Below, one piece after another: positions 50,416 through 60,100 of a stretch of 64,000 nt of DNA. A program made the position numbers and the translations under genes. The notes below the pieces were generated by a model. It was given only the letters and a program-made list of their open reading frames with translations. It was not told the DNA's origin and did no database searches. Every line of letters begins with the position of its first letter. Position 1 is the first letter of the stretch. The stretch is from Salinisphaera sp. T31B1 (GTDB taxonomy: Bacteria; Pseudomonadota; Gammaproteobacteria; Nevskiales; Salinisphaeraceae). The stretch covers positions 62,001 through 126,000 of the forward strand of contig NZ_APNH01000006.1 in NCBI RefSeq assembly GCF_040361275.1, in the 5' to 3' direction.

Positions 50416-51677
50416 ATTCTTCCCCGTTTCGGGCCAGCGTTGCGCTGGCACTCAGCCTGATCGCATCGACGAGTCAGGTCGCTTTCGCTGACAACGCCAA
50501 CAGTTTTGGCGACACCCGGCAGGCGACATTGCCACTAGTGCCGGTCGAGCAGACGAATGTGTCGCAGGCGCCGGCGGTTACACCCAAGAAAGTGGCTGTT
50601 CCAGCCGAGGTCGATTTCGATGGGACGGCCGCGAAGTACGACCGCCGCCGGATCACGGTCGAGCCGGGCGTGAACACGATCGTTCGTGTAGCCGAGGGTC
50701 ATCTGAACCGCATTGTCACACCGTTTCAGCACCCCCAGGTGCGGACCACGGCCACCAACGCGACTACGCAGGTCAGCGACTCCGTTGTCTACGTCGCCCC
50801 GGCATCGAGTGCGCCCGTCACGCTCTATCTCACGGAAAAGGGCGATGAGATGACGGCGGTATCGCTGACGCTCGTTCCTCGCCGAGTACCGCCGCGCTCA
50901 TTCGAAGTCGATGTGCAGGGACACATGCCACGCGCGGTATCCGCCAAAGCAGAGAAATGGGAGCGCGCCAGCGACTATCAGCAAGCGATCACCAACGTAA
51001 TGCGCACGCTCGCCCTGGGCCAAATCCCACCGGGCTATTCCATGTCGCGCGGCGCCAAGAGCGAGCCGCCGTATTGCTATCAGCCCGGACTCAAGTTCGA
51101 GTTCATGCAGTCCATCCAGGGCCATGACTTCTGGGTCGCCGTGGGCCGGATGAGCAATGTCAGCGGCTACCGGATCGAGTTCGAGGAGAACGCCTGCCTG
51201 TATGAGCGTCGTGTCGCCGGCGTGGCTGCGTGGCCCCGCATCATCTTGCAGCCGGGCCAGCAAAGCGAGGTCTATGTGGTGATGCGCCACGTGGCCGAAA
51301 CGCAGGATCGCGCGCCTGAGCGGCCGTCCTTGATTCAATCCGACCTGACCGCGCGGGTTCCCGCTGCGGCACCACGTCAACCGGCGCCTGCGCCTGCCCC
51401 CATGGCACGTCCGGCACCGGTTACGAGCGCCCCCGCACCTGCGCCTGTGGCCGCGTCGGAGTGGAAGGTCATGTACCCGCCATTCCCAACCGCCAAGTCG
51501 GCGCGAGAGAAAGTCGGCCAGCTGCGTGCCATGGGCTATCCGGCTGAGACGTATGCCGATGGCGGCGACCTGTTCGTACGGATTCCCGGCTACACCTCGC
51601 GCGAGGATGCCAACAGGGCGATGGCCAAGCTTCATCAGAAAGGTGAAGTGAGCCTGACCGTGAGCGGGGGTTACTAA
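50412..51677 (+). CDS. traK: TraK (VirB9-like secretin) with a C-terminal SPOR-type domain
   Basis: The 421-residue protein has a signal peptide (ASVALALSLIASTSQVAFAD), then β-rich TraK/VirB9-type sequence. A Pro/Ala-rich linker follows (residues about 310-345). The end is SPOR-like: EWKVMYPPFPTAKSAREKVG, MGYPAETYADGGDLFVRIPG. SPOR domains bind denuded peptidoglycan. TraK of F and SXT is shorter and lacks this end, so the fusion is unusual. Confidence 0.82.
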   Translation: MNSSPFRASVALALSLIASTSQVAFADNANSFGDTRQATLPLVPVEQTNVSQAPAVTPKKVAVPAEVDFDGTAAKYDRRRITVEPGVNTIVRVAEGHLNRIVTPFQHPQVRTTATNATTQVSDSVVYVAPASSAPVTLYLTEKGDEMTAVSLTLVPRRVPPRSFEVDVQGHMPRAVSAKAEKWERASDYQQAITNVMRTLALGQIPPGYSMSRGAKSEPPYCYQPGLKFEFMQSIQGHDFWVAVGRMSNVSGYRIEFEENACLYERRVAGVAAWPRIILQPGQQSEVYVVMRHVAETQDRAPERPSLIQSDLTARVPAAAPRQPAPAPAPMARPAPVTSAPAPAPVAASEWKVMYPPFPTAKSAREKVGQLRAMGYPAETYADGGDLFVRIPGYTSREDANRAMAKLHQKGEVSLTVSGGY

Positions 51678-51680
51678 GCC

Positions 51681-52988
51681 ATGCAAGCGATCCGAGCCAA
51701 GATTGACCAGATCCCACCCAAGTACCGTCGCTATGTGGTGATGGGCGTAGGCGGCGGTGTGATCGTAGCTGCCTTGTGGTTCTTCGCGAGCGGCGAAGAC
51801 CAGACGCGTCGCACCGATGAAGGCGAGAGCGTCATCGAGAACGTGCTCACCGATGCAGATACGCGAGCGATCGGCGTCGATTCCTTGAGTGCCCGCATGG
51901 ACCGGGTTCAGGACGAGAACAAAAACCTCAAGCGTGAGGTCGAGCGCCTGAAGAAGACCGAGCAACGGATGACGGCACGCGAAGGCGGCGTCGATCAGCT
52001 CGCGATTGAGCGCATCGAACGAAAGATCAAGGCAGAGTCTGACGCCCGTAAAGAGTTCGAGCGGCGCATGCGTGAACGCTCGGACGAACCCAGCGCGGCA
52101 GGGGTCGTTCGCGCTGATGGCAGCCCGTTGAACGAGCGGCCGGAATCAGCAAACGCGGGCCTCTATGACGACACGAGCGAGCGGCCAGCTTTCGATCCGA
52201 GTGCGATCTTCAAGACGCCGGGTGAAACGAGCGAAGGCGAGAGCACCACGGTAAGCAACGCCAAGGGCGACCGCGATACGAACCAGGCCGCCAAGATCGT
52301 CACGATCGTGGAGGACGAGGCCGAAGTGCCGGAGGAAGAGGGCGAGCAGCCCAACCGCACCTATCTCGCCGCGGGTTCCATTGTGTCCGGCACGAACATT
52401 ACAGGCATGGACGCACCGACCGGACAGGCTGCACGCCGCGATCCGTTTCCGCTCCTGCTGCGCGTCAAACACGAAGCAATCCTGCCCAACCGTTTCCGTC
52501 AGGACATCAAGGAATGCTTCCTGTTGGCGTCTGGCTACGGCGATCTGAGTTCCGAGCGCGCCTATCTGCGTGCCGAGACCATTTCCTGTGTCCGTGATGA
52601 CGGCGGTGTGATCGAGCAGAGCATCAAAGCCTTTGCGACAGGTGAAGACGGCAAAGCCGGTATCCGCGGTCGCCTCGTGTCCAAGCAGGGACAAGTCATC
52701 GCCAATTCGATGATGGCCGGCTTCCTGGGCGGCGTAGCTGAAGCATTCGATGTGAACCCTGTGCCGACCATTAATACGAGCAATGACGGCCAGCAGGAAT
52801 ATCAGCGCGTGCTCAGCCGCGACGCCATGCAAGGCGCAGCGGTTTCGGGCACCAGTGGCGCGCTTGATCGCATTGCCCAGTTCTACATCGACATGGCCGA
52901 GGATATGTACCCGGTCATCGAGATCAACGCCGGACGCAACATTACATTCATCGTCCAGTCGGGAGTGAGTTTCGATGTCAAAAAGTAA
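51681..52988 (+). CDS. traB: TraB (VirB10-like) mating-pair protein
   Basis: The 435-residue protein has a short cytoplasmic start, a membrane segment (YVVMGVGGGVIVAALWFFAS), and a coiled coil (residues about 65-130, MDRVQDENKNLKREVERLKK). Its VirB10-type C-terminal β-domain carries SVIANSMMAGFLGG-like and FIVQSGVSFD segments. It links inner and outer membrane complexes. The ATG at 51681 is preceded by GGGGGTT (51666), a target-like sequence for the small RNA loop. It overlaps traV by 14 bases. Confidence 0.85.
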   Translation: MQAIRAKIDQIPPKYRRYVVMGVGGGVIVAALWFFASGEDQTRRTDEGESVIENVLTDADTRAIGVDSLSARMDRVQDENKNLKREVERLKKTEQRMTAREGGVDQLAIERIERKIKAESDARKEFERRMRERSDEPSAAGVVRADGSPLNERPESANAGLYDDTSERPAFDPSAIFKTPGETSEGESTTVSNAKGDRDTNQAAKIVTIVEDEAEVPEEEGEQPNRTYLAAGSIVSGTNITGMDAPTGQAARRDPFPLLLRVKHEAILPNRFRQDIKECFLLASGYGDLSSERAYLRAETISCVRDDGGVIEQSIKAFATGEDGKAGIRGRLVSKQGQVIANSMMAGFLGGVAEAFDVNPVPTINTSNDGQQEYQRVLSRDAMQGAAVSGTSGALDRIAQFYIDMAEDMYPVIEINAGRNITFIVQSGVSFDVKK

Positions 52989-53544
52989 CAAAAACCAGCG
53001 TTTTGCGCGCATGTGCGGCTTCGCCGGCACGCTAACTTTGGTTACAGCACTTTCCGGTTGCGCGAGCCTTGGCTACGGCGAGTCGGAGTTCAACGGATGC
53101 CCCGATACCGATCATGGTGTGGCCTGTATGTCAGCACGCGAGGTCTACCGGCAAACCGAGGATCGCGACGCGTTGAGTTCGGCGGATATGAAGACCCACG
53201 AGAACCACGATCACGATGAAGTCGCCCAGGCGCCCGTTGCGGCGCCGGCGGCTCGTCCTTTCAACCATGCGCCGGCATTGCCCGCAGTCGATGGACCGAT
53301 TCCGCTACGCACCCCGGCACGGGTGATGCGGATTCGCCTGAGCTACTGGCAGAGCGATGACGGCAACTTACACGTGCCCGGCTACATCTATACCGAGATC
53401 GAGCCGCGCCGCTGGCAGGTCGGATTGCAGGAGCCGGGCGCAGCCCCGGTATTGCATCCGCTCCAGACGGTCGCGCCGGTCGGTAGGGATGAGTCTTCGG
53501 GCCGACAGAGCAGGTCAGGTCGCCAGAACGGGAACCGAATGTAG
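52975..53544 (+). CDS. traV: TraV outer-membrane lipoprotein
   Basis: The 189-residue protein has a signal and lipobox (TLVTALSGCASLGYG), two further cysteines (NGCPDTDHGVACMSAREVY), and a C-terminal β-segment. This is the TraV pattern. The lipoprotein anchors the secretin to the outer membrane. Confidence 0.85.
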   Translation: MSKSNKNQRFARMCGFAGTLTLVTALSGCASLGYGESEFNGCPDTDHGVACMSAREVYRQTEDRDALSSADMKTHENHDHDEVAQAPVAAPAARPFNHAPALPAVDGPIPLRTPARVMRIRLSYWQSDDGNLHVPGYIYTEIEPRRWQVGLQEPGAAPVLHPLQTVAPVGRDESSGRQSRSGRQNGNRM

Positions 53545-53612
53545 ACGGCAGACCAGCAACAGGCCGGCTGCGGTCGGCCTCTCAACCCCAAGCCACCAGA
53601 GGTAGGCATCAG

Positions 53613-53975
53613 ATGAAAATGCAGATGAAGATGGATAAGAAAGCGGCCCTTTGTGCGGGTCTGACCGTTGCGCTGATCGCGCTGGTACTGCCGGGCGTCG
53701 CAGCCGCCGGCACGGGCGGCGAGGCGCTGTCCGACGTCTGGTTGCAGATTTCGGACTTCACCCAGGGCACCCTCGGCCGCATCATCGCAGGCTTGATGGT
53801 CGTCGCGGGTCTGGGCGCAGGCATCATGCGTCAGTCGCTCGGCGGCTTTATCGTCGGCCTCGGTGCAGGCATCGGCCTGTATAACGCCCCGACTGTGCTT
53901 GAGGAAATGGTCTCCGCGACCTTGCCGGTGATGCAGGCGGCAGCACACACTGCAATGGCCGTTCCGCTGGGGTAA
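53613..53975 (+). CDS. traA: TraA-like pilin
   Basis: The 120-residue protein has a long signal peptide ending AAAGTGG, then hydrophobic segments (IIAGLMVVAGLGAGIMRQSL; GGFIVGLGAGIGLYNAPTVL). The pattern fits SXT-type TraA prepilin. The terminator at 54003 ends the L-A unit. Confidence 0.78.
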   Translation: MKMQMKMDKKAALCAGLTVALIALVLPGVAAAGTGGEALSDVWLQISDFTQGTLGRIIAGLMVVAGLGAGIMRQSLGGFIVGLGAGIGLYNAPTVLEEMVSATLPVMQAAAHTAMAVPLG

Positions 53976-54002
53976 CGCCCCCACCCCTCCCTGGCGAACG
54001 GA

Positions 54003-54035
54003 AGCCCCGTCCATATCGGACGGGGCTTTTTTTTT
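54003..54035 (+). terminator. Terminator after traA
   Basis: AGCCCCGTCC-atatc-GGACGGGGCT followed by nine Ts, running directly into the next activator box. Confidence 0.88.
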
Positions 54036-54065
54036 GAAAGTTCGCAAAAGGTGCACTTTCCGGCC
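54036..54065 (+). promoter_or_regulatory. Activator box 8 before the giant protein gene
   Basis: GAAAGTTCGC-AAAA-GGTGCA-CTTTCCGG. The outer GAAAGT/ACTTTC is a perfect inverted repeat. Confidence 0.65.
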
Positions 54066-54129
54066 CCGGCCACACGGCCAGCGGAATGATCATCGAGCCC
54101 GTACCAATGCGAGACGGGGATCTCACTCG

Positions 54130-57100
54130 ATGTGTAAGCGGAAACTGGGTTATTTGATCTGTACGGCCATCCTATTGATGGTTTCGTTATCAGCAAACGC
54201 CGGAATGGTCGTCATCGCGTTCGATGATACGAACGGTGAGAGTGTCGAGCGTGAGCCTTGGCCCTATGACTACTCGCCGTATAGCTACTTCAATTATGTT
54301 TCCAGCGTGTCTTACAAGGTTGAGGCACCTGTTGGGAGCAAGATCCGAATCACCGATAAGCTCGCCTACAAGACTAAAGACCAGCTTGCTATAAAAACGA
54401 GCACGTCCGTTAAAGCAAGCGACTCATTTTCATTTGAAGGGGAAAACTATACCGGGCGAGTTATGGCGATGCCGCCCAAGATCCTGCCATCTGGAGAGAC
54501 GCTAGGGGACGGGGAGCTCGTAAAAACGACGATCGAGATCCTAGCATCAGACGGCTCGGTACAAGAGACCAGAACGTACAATTGGATGCGCGATCGCGAA
54601 CCGAGGGTGACCAAAAATGAACACCCATATCCGAATTTCTTTCAGAAATACCAGGACGTTTCGAATCTCGATGAGCGGCGCGCTGATTTGGTTTCGGCTC
54701 AGCCGATAGGTATTGAGTACGGCACGTCCGGCACTCTTTCATCACTCCATAAAGTGCTCATTGAGGTTAAATCGTTGACGACTGGGAAAGTCGTAAATAT
54801 CAGTGATGCGCATACGGAATATCCATCGAGAAACGTGGGTCGTGTGATGATTCCTACCGATCCCTCGATCATGCCTGAACGAAAGGGTAACTATCGTGTA
54901 ATTGCGACTATCGTGGATGAGGCGGGCAATCGGACGAAAAATTCAATCGAGTTCTACTTCGACGCCGTACCGCCTGCGTTCGAGATCATTGGCGTTCGAT
55001 CAAACGACTATGGCGCGAACAAGCCCTGGAGCCATGTGTCTGGCCTCGAAAAATTCGTTAAGTACACGCCTGGGTTAACCGTAAAGGATTCATACCCCGT
55101 TTTTCTTGTGCGCACACGTCGCAACAAACACTCCCGTTATTCAGATAACGGGTTGATGGTGCCCACAGACGCCGAGTACACCCACGACTACGGCTGCGAA
55201 TCCGAGAGTCGATTCGATCTGTGTGTCGAAAAAGACATGCACGAAGATGGAAGTTATGTCTATTCGGTGACCGGAGCGGCCCAGGGATATACCCAACATT
55301 CGGCTAGTGATTACCGCGTTTACGCTCGTGATGTGGCCGGGAATTGGGGCGTGCGAAACGCAACAGTCCGCGTGGATTCAGCAAGCGCGTTATTGCCGTT
55401 CGTTACGGCTGCCAGCCTGAAGTTCACTAACGGGGAAACAGTAGAGATGTATGGCACGCCCGGTGGGCGTGATTGGTTGGGCCTTGTCCGCAATTACTCG
55501 ACCAATGGGTACGGGCAGATCGATTACAGCAACGTAGAAAGCGTAACGGTGACCGCGATCGAACCGGCGGTGACTTCACACCAGATCAAGCTGCGTGAGG
55601 CAACCGGCGGCTGGTATGGGCAAACGACAGATACAACAGTGGGCACGTTCAATGCTGGCGCGAGCCAGGCGACGTTTCCCCTGAAAAACACGACAGAACC
55701 CTATCGATTCTGTAACGCATGGGGTACTAACTGCATCGAATACACCTTCAAGCTCACGACGGTTCCGCAAGAGCGGTTCGTGCTCGCTGATTGGGCGTTT
55801 GGCGAGTATTACTCGAATGCTTATACAAGCCGCTTCTACATGGACGGCTACGAAGTCGAGATCCTGCATCAACAGACATCGAGGGTCTCTGGCGAGCTGA
55901 TCGCAACCGAGTCGCGTACCGGAATTACCCACCAGGTCGATCTTCAATACGCCAAAAATGGTAGCAATAACAATGCGACGAAGCTGTACTTTCGGACCGA
56001 GAACCTTCCACTGACGGCTTATGACTTTGCTGTTCGGGTAGAGGGCGAAGACGGCGAAACAGAAGTCTTTCAGCTTGAGTCGCGAGATTTCACGCCGGCA
56101 GATGCCATCGATCCCACAGTCGCCTTGAGCGCGAACGGCGTGCCGCTCAAACATGCCGTCATTGGCGATTCCGGCGATATCGTCGTGACCGTGACGGACA
56201 ATCTTGCCGGCAGCTCGATTGAGTCGGCAAAGATCACTGGCGGTCCGGCTGATAAGACGCTCACTGCATCTTGGACGAAAGCCAACGACACGACCTATCG
56301 GATCACGGGCCCGGCACTGTCCGCCTCGGCCGCGGCGAATGACTATGCGATCACCGTTGTCGGGATCGATGCGGTGGGTAACAGAAAGGTCGAGACCGTC
56401 GCGTTCACTGTTGACGGCGAAAAGCCGTCCGTGTCGCTACGGGACGGCTCGGCTGCGCTCAGTGGCGCCTCGATCGATGACGTTTCCGATATTCGCGTTC
56501 GGGTCACCGACAACCTGCCAGGCGCCGATATCAAGTCGGCCAAGATCAGAAAGCCCAACGGGTCCACCGTCAATGCCAGCTGGTCGCGTCTCGACAGCAA
56601 GAATTTCCGCCTCACCGGGCCGAGCCTTGCAGCGTCGCAGTCGGCCAACGATTACACCCTGACTGTTGTGGGCGAGGACGAGGGCGGGAATACCGATTCA
56701 GCGACCGCCTCGTTCACAGTCGATGGCATTGATCCTGAAGTATCACTTCTCGTTGGCAGCAAAGCCTTGGATGGTGCTGTGCTGACCAATGCCGAGCAGA
56801 TCACCATTCGAGTTACCGATAACCTCGCCGGGGCGTCGCTGGTTTCGGCCACATTCAGGAGCGGCTCAGACGGCAAGACAATCAACGCTGATGTCTCACA
56901 GGTCAATGCAACGACCTACCGTGCGTCCGCGCCGAGTCTTACCGGAACAAGCGACTACACGCTCACGGTTGAGGCTGAAGATAATGCCGGGAACACCGTC
57001 ACGGACGACGCTTCTTTCATTGTTGACGGTCTCGAGCCTGTGCTCGATTTGAGTAGCGGTGGCCGAGCGCTCAACGGCGCGGCGCTCTCGCCCGATGATC

Positions 57101-60100
57101 AGATCGATGTCCGTATCACCGATGACCGGTCGGGCGCCGATATCCAGTCGATCAAGGTCAGGGCGCCGAACGGCAAGACCACGAATGCCAGCTGGCAGCG
57201 TGTCAGTACCGGCAACTATCGGCTCTCAGCCCCTTCTGGCGCATCGGGCACCTACACGATCACCGTTGTGGGCGTTGATGCGGTTGGAAACAGCGCGCAG
57301 GAGAGCGCGAGCTTTACCCTCGACTCAGACGGTCCCGAAGTGACACTGAGTTCATCAGGCAAGGCCCTCGACAGTTCTGTGATCGCCCCTGGTGCGAAGA
57401 TTCGTATCGCGGTGACCGACAATCGCGCTGGCGCCGATCTCCAGTCCGTGAAGCTCACGCGCCCTGATGGCCGAAAGGTCAACATGAGCTGGGATCGAAT
57501 CAACAGCGGCACCTTCGAGGTCACTGCCCCGGACGGCGGAAAGGACGACGATTACACGATCGTCGCAGTCGCCGAAGATGCGGTGGGCAATGCTGAGCAG
57601 GCCAGTGCTGCTTTCACGGTCGATAGCATCGAACCCGACGTCACCTTGCTTGGTAACGGTAAGCCGCTCGGTGGGTCTCTGTTGATGCAGAGTGGCGATA
57701 TCCGCGTCGTGGTTGCCGACAACCGCTCGGGTACCACGATCGACTCACTCGAGGTCACCGACTCGAGAGGTCGTGCGGTGGCGACGAACTGGACGCGGCT
57801 CAACGGTACGACGTTCCGGTTGGATACGCCCAATGGCGGCGATTACGCGATCAACGTCACGGGCGCCGACGCGGTGGGCAATACGAGCCAGGCCAGTGCC
57901 TCTTTCTCGATCGACGGCACAAAGCCCAGTCTTGCACTGACAGTGGATGGCGACCCGCTTGAAGGCGCCATCTTCTCGCCAGAAGGCGATATCCGTATCC
58001 GCTTGACCGATGATCGTCCAGATCCCGAGATCCAGTCTGCAAAGCTGACTGGCCCGGGCGGGAAGCTGGTGAGTAGCCAGTGGACCCGGATCAACAGCAC
58101 CACGTACCGGGTTGGCACGCCGGATGACGGCAAACACTCCCAGTACACACTCGTAGTGGACGCTATCGACGCCGCAGGCAATACCGAACAGGTCAGTGCC
58201 ACCTTCACGATTGATGCGATCGACCCGGAGGTGACCCTGCGTGCCGATGGGGAATCGCTTGACGGTGCGCTACTAAGGCCGGAGAGCGAGATTCGCATCG
58301 TCGTCGATGACAACCGTGCCGGTACGTCGATCCAGTCTCTGATCGTCACCGGATCAGACGACCGTGTGATCGATGCGAGCTGGTCGCGGGTGAATGCCAC
58401 CACCTTCAAGCTCGATACGCCGGCTGGCGATGACTACACGATCAAGGTCACGGGTGTGGACGCCGTGGGCAACACCACGCAGGTGAGTGCTGCGTTCTCA
58501 GTCGACGACACAAAGCCGAATCTGGCGATCAAGATCGATGGAGAGCCGCTCAACGGAGCGATTTTCTCGCCTGCGGGCGAGATCCGGGTTCAGCTCGGTG
58601 ATGATCGCCCAGGCGCCGGTCTTGAATCCGTGACGCTGACCGGCCCGAGCGGCAAGGCAGTGGATGTCAGCTGGAATCGAATCAACAGTTCGACCTATGT
58701 GCTGGCGACCCCGGATAGCGGCGATCACGAGTACACCTATACGGTGGCCGCGATTGACGCAGCCGGTAATACGGCCCAACTCAGTGCGCGCTTCACGGTC
58801 GATGCGATCGTGCCGGACGTGACGCTTGTGTCTGATGGCGCGCCATTAGCCGGTGCACATCTGATGCCGGGTGACGATATTCGGATCAAGGTCGAGGACA
58901 ATCGCCCCGATACGCGCGTCGTATCCGCTTCATTCACGGGTTCCGACGGGAAATCTGAGACGGCAGAACTGGAGCGCCTTGATGGCACGACCCTTCGCGT
59001 CGAGACGCCGACTATGGGCGGTGACGATTACACGATGAACGTGGTTGGCGCCGATGCCGTCGGCAATGAAGCCTCGGCCAGCGCCGTGTTCGTTCTCGAC
59101 GTAGAGCCGCCGGCCATTCTGATCCGGGCCGAAGGCGAATCACTCGATGGTGCAGCGGTCGACCGGACCAACGTGATCCAGATCAGCGTGACCGACAATT
59201 ACCCAGGGGTCGATATTCAATCCGCCACAATCACGGGCGGGCCCAATGGTGAAACGGTCAACGCGACCTGGACGCGTGTTGATGACTTCACCTTCCGCGT
59301 GACCGGCCCCTTCCTGTACGCCTCGGCGTCTGCGAACGACTACACGATCGATGTGGTCGGTATCGACGCGGTTGGGATCACGAATCGCAAATCGGCGTCG
59401 TTCACTTACGCGCCGCCGGCGGGTGAGGTCGCGGCCGGCGTCAATGGCGGGGTGGCCATCATCCCCGGCACGAAGCACGCCTTCACGTCCATCGAAAGTG
59501 AGCCGTTCACTCGCATGGATGGTTCGGTTCTGGCTGGTAGCCATGCGGTTCAGGCCACCCTTCGGTCTGGTTCGGGTGTCGGGCTCGTCGTCAACGGCGT
59601 GGCTTTAGCCCCCGGTGAGACCAAGCGAGTGGCCAAGTCATTCAACTTCACCGCGTCGGGTGGCCAGATCGTGCTACCGGTCGCGGCCCGGTCTATGGGT
59701 GACGAAGGCAACGCGTATGTCGATCTGAAGATCGACGCGCCAGGCGTGGGCGAGCTGAGTGCGCCTGTCGAGGTTTGGCGCGCGAACATTGATCTCCAGT
59801 CGGCTGCGTGGAAAGTGAAGCAGGGCTTCGAGGAGATCACTATCGATGCCGTGGCCGACGGCGCGACGCGTTGCCGGTTGACGCGCGATGAGGCCGAAGC
59901 GCGACAGCATGATGCGTTGTCCGAGCCGGTCTGCTATCTCGAGTGGGACGAGCTGCCGCAGGGGCTCGAGGCTGCACGTGTGGCCGAACCCTATGCCAAC
60001 AGCATCGGCCTGCGTGGCTTTGCCGAGGTCACGGGCAAGCAGGACATCGAATACAGCGTCTGGATCTTCGACGAGGCAGATGACCCGTATTTGATGCAAC

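Noticed and set aside
54034-54129. N-terminal extension of the giant protein to 54034
   Set aside because: It would cover the activator box and lacks a signal peptide at its start; 54130 begins with one.
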